A stretch of DNA of 64,000 bases from Blastobasis lacticolella (taxonomy: Eukaryota > Arthropoda > Insecta > Lepidoptera > Blastobasidae), in contig LR990041.1 of assembly GCA_905147135.1 (NCBI GenBank), positions 11,531,907 through 11,595,906 of the forward strand. The letters run 5' to 3'. The translations under genes and the position numbers were made by a program. Numbering within the stretch: the stretch's first letter is position 1; each line of letters begins with the position of its first letter. Shown here in pieces: positions 63,888-64,000 of the stretch. A model generated the notes under the pieces. That model saw nothing but the letters and a program-made list of their open reading frames with translations. It made no database searches and had not been told where the DNA came from.

Positions 63888-64000
63888 ATCATCATCATCG
63901 AATCAATAGCCAGTAACAGACTGCTGTCGCATTTGGGTCTCCTCCACATTCGTGGAGGGTTTGAACAAATTTCCACGCTTGATAAGCAGATCGGAGATCG
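63888..64000 (+). repeat. Family A-like repeat, cut by the window end
   Basis: TCATCATCATCGAATCAATA, GCCAGTAACAGACTGCTGTC, TTCGTGGAGGGTTTGAACAA, TTTCCACGCTTGATAAGCAG and TCGGAGATCG follow the start of family A with subfamily differences. The remainder lies outside the window. Confidence 0.6.

Overview
The window looks like AT-rich intergenic or intronic DNA from a moth or butterfly (Lepidoptera). The evidence is the repeat content. It has several copies of a tRNA-derived SINE, many decayed RTE-type LINE 3' ends with ATG-rich tails, Jockey/CR1-type LINE scraps, CTAGT-ended Helitron-like repeats, and short repeat families that I recognise as typical of lepidopteran genomes. There is no operon structure, no gene with a long credible reading frame, no rRNA, no functional-looking tRNA and no CRISPR array. 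The longest open frames (about 150 to 200 codons) have no recognisable domains, or overlap repeats.

Layout. 1-6 kb: dense repeat graveyard with four LINE pieces in alternating orientation (1719-3255), a GC palindrome (4254-4298), a possible orphan terminal exon (4988-5145) and an intact Harbinger-like MITE (5635-5746). 7-10 kb: two GC-rich islands. 10-16 kb: Helitron-like repeats, two foldback MITEs, an RTE 3' end and GGGTAGG-type tracts. 17-29 kb: sparse repeats (SINE pieces, one large foldback at 24412-24716, a G-rich minisatellite) between GC-rich islands that could be cis-regulatory. 29.5-30.8 kb: the longest LINE remnant, an RTE endonuclease region on the minus strand. 32-44 kb: SINE copies (one tandem pair), an internally deleted RTE, a CR1/Jockey C-terminus, more islands. 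43.5 and 51.4 kb: two diverged copies of a minus-strand coding repeat I could not identify. 48-54 kb: repeat-rich, with the best-preserved SINE. 57-64 kb: repeat-rich again, with two strong hairpins and a minisatellite that has grown from part of a dispersed repeat.

How it fits together. I see no set of genes acting together. The most economical reading is a gene-poor region of a lepidopteran chromosome in which old mobile elements separate GC-rich blocks, many of them next to AT-rich homeodomain-like motifs. That pattern would fit distal regulatory DNA of a developmental gene outside the window, but this is inference and needs cross-species alignment. I did not find a clear new multi-gene system. 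The items most worth a second look are the unidentified coding repeat pair, the repeat-born minisatellite, the possible terminal exon and the near-perfect hairpins. Boundaries of decayed repeats are approximate, typically to within 10 to 30 bases.
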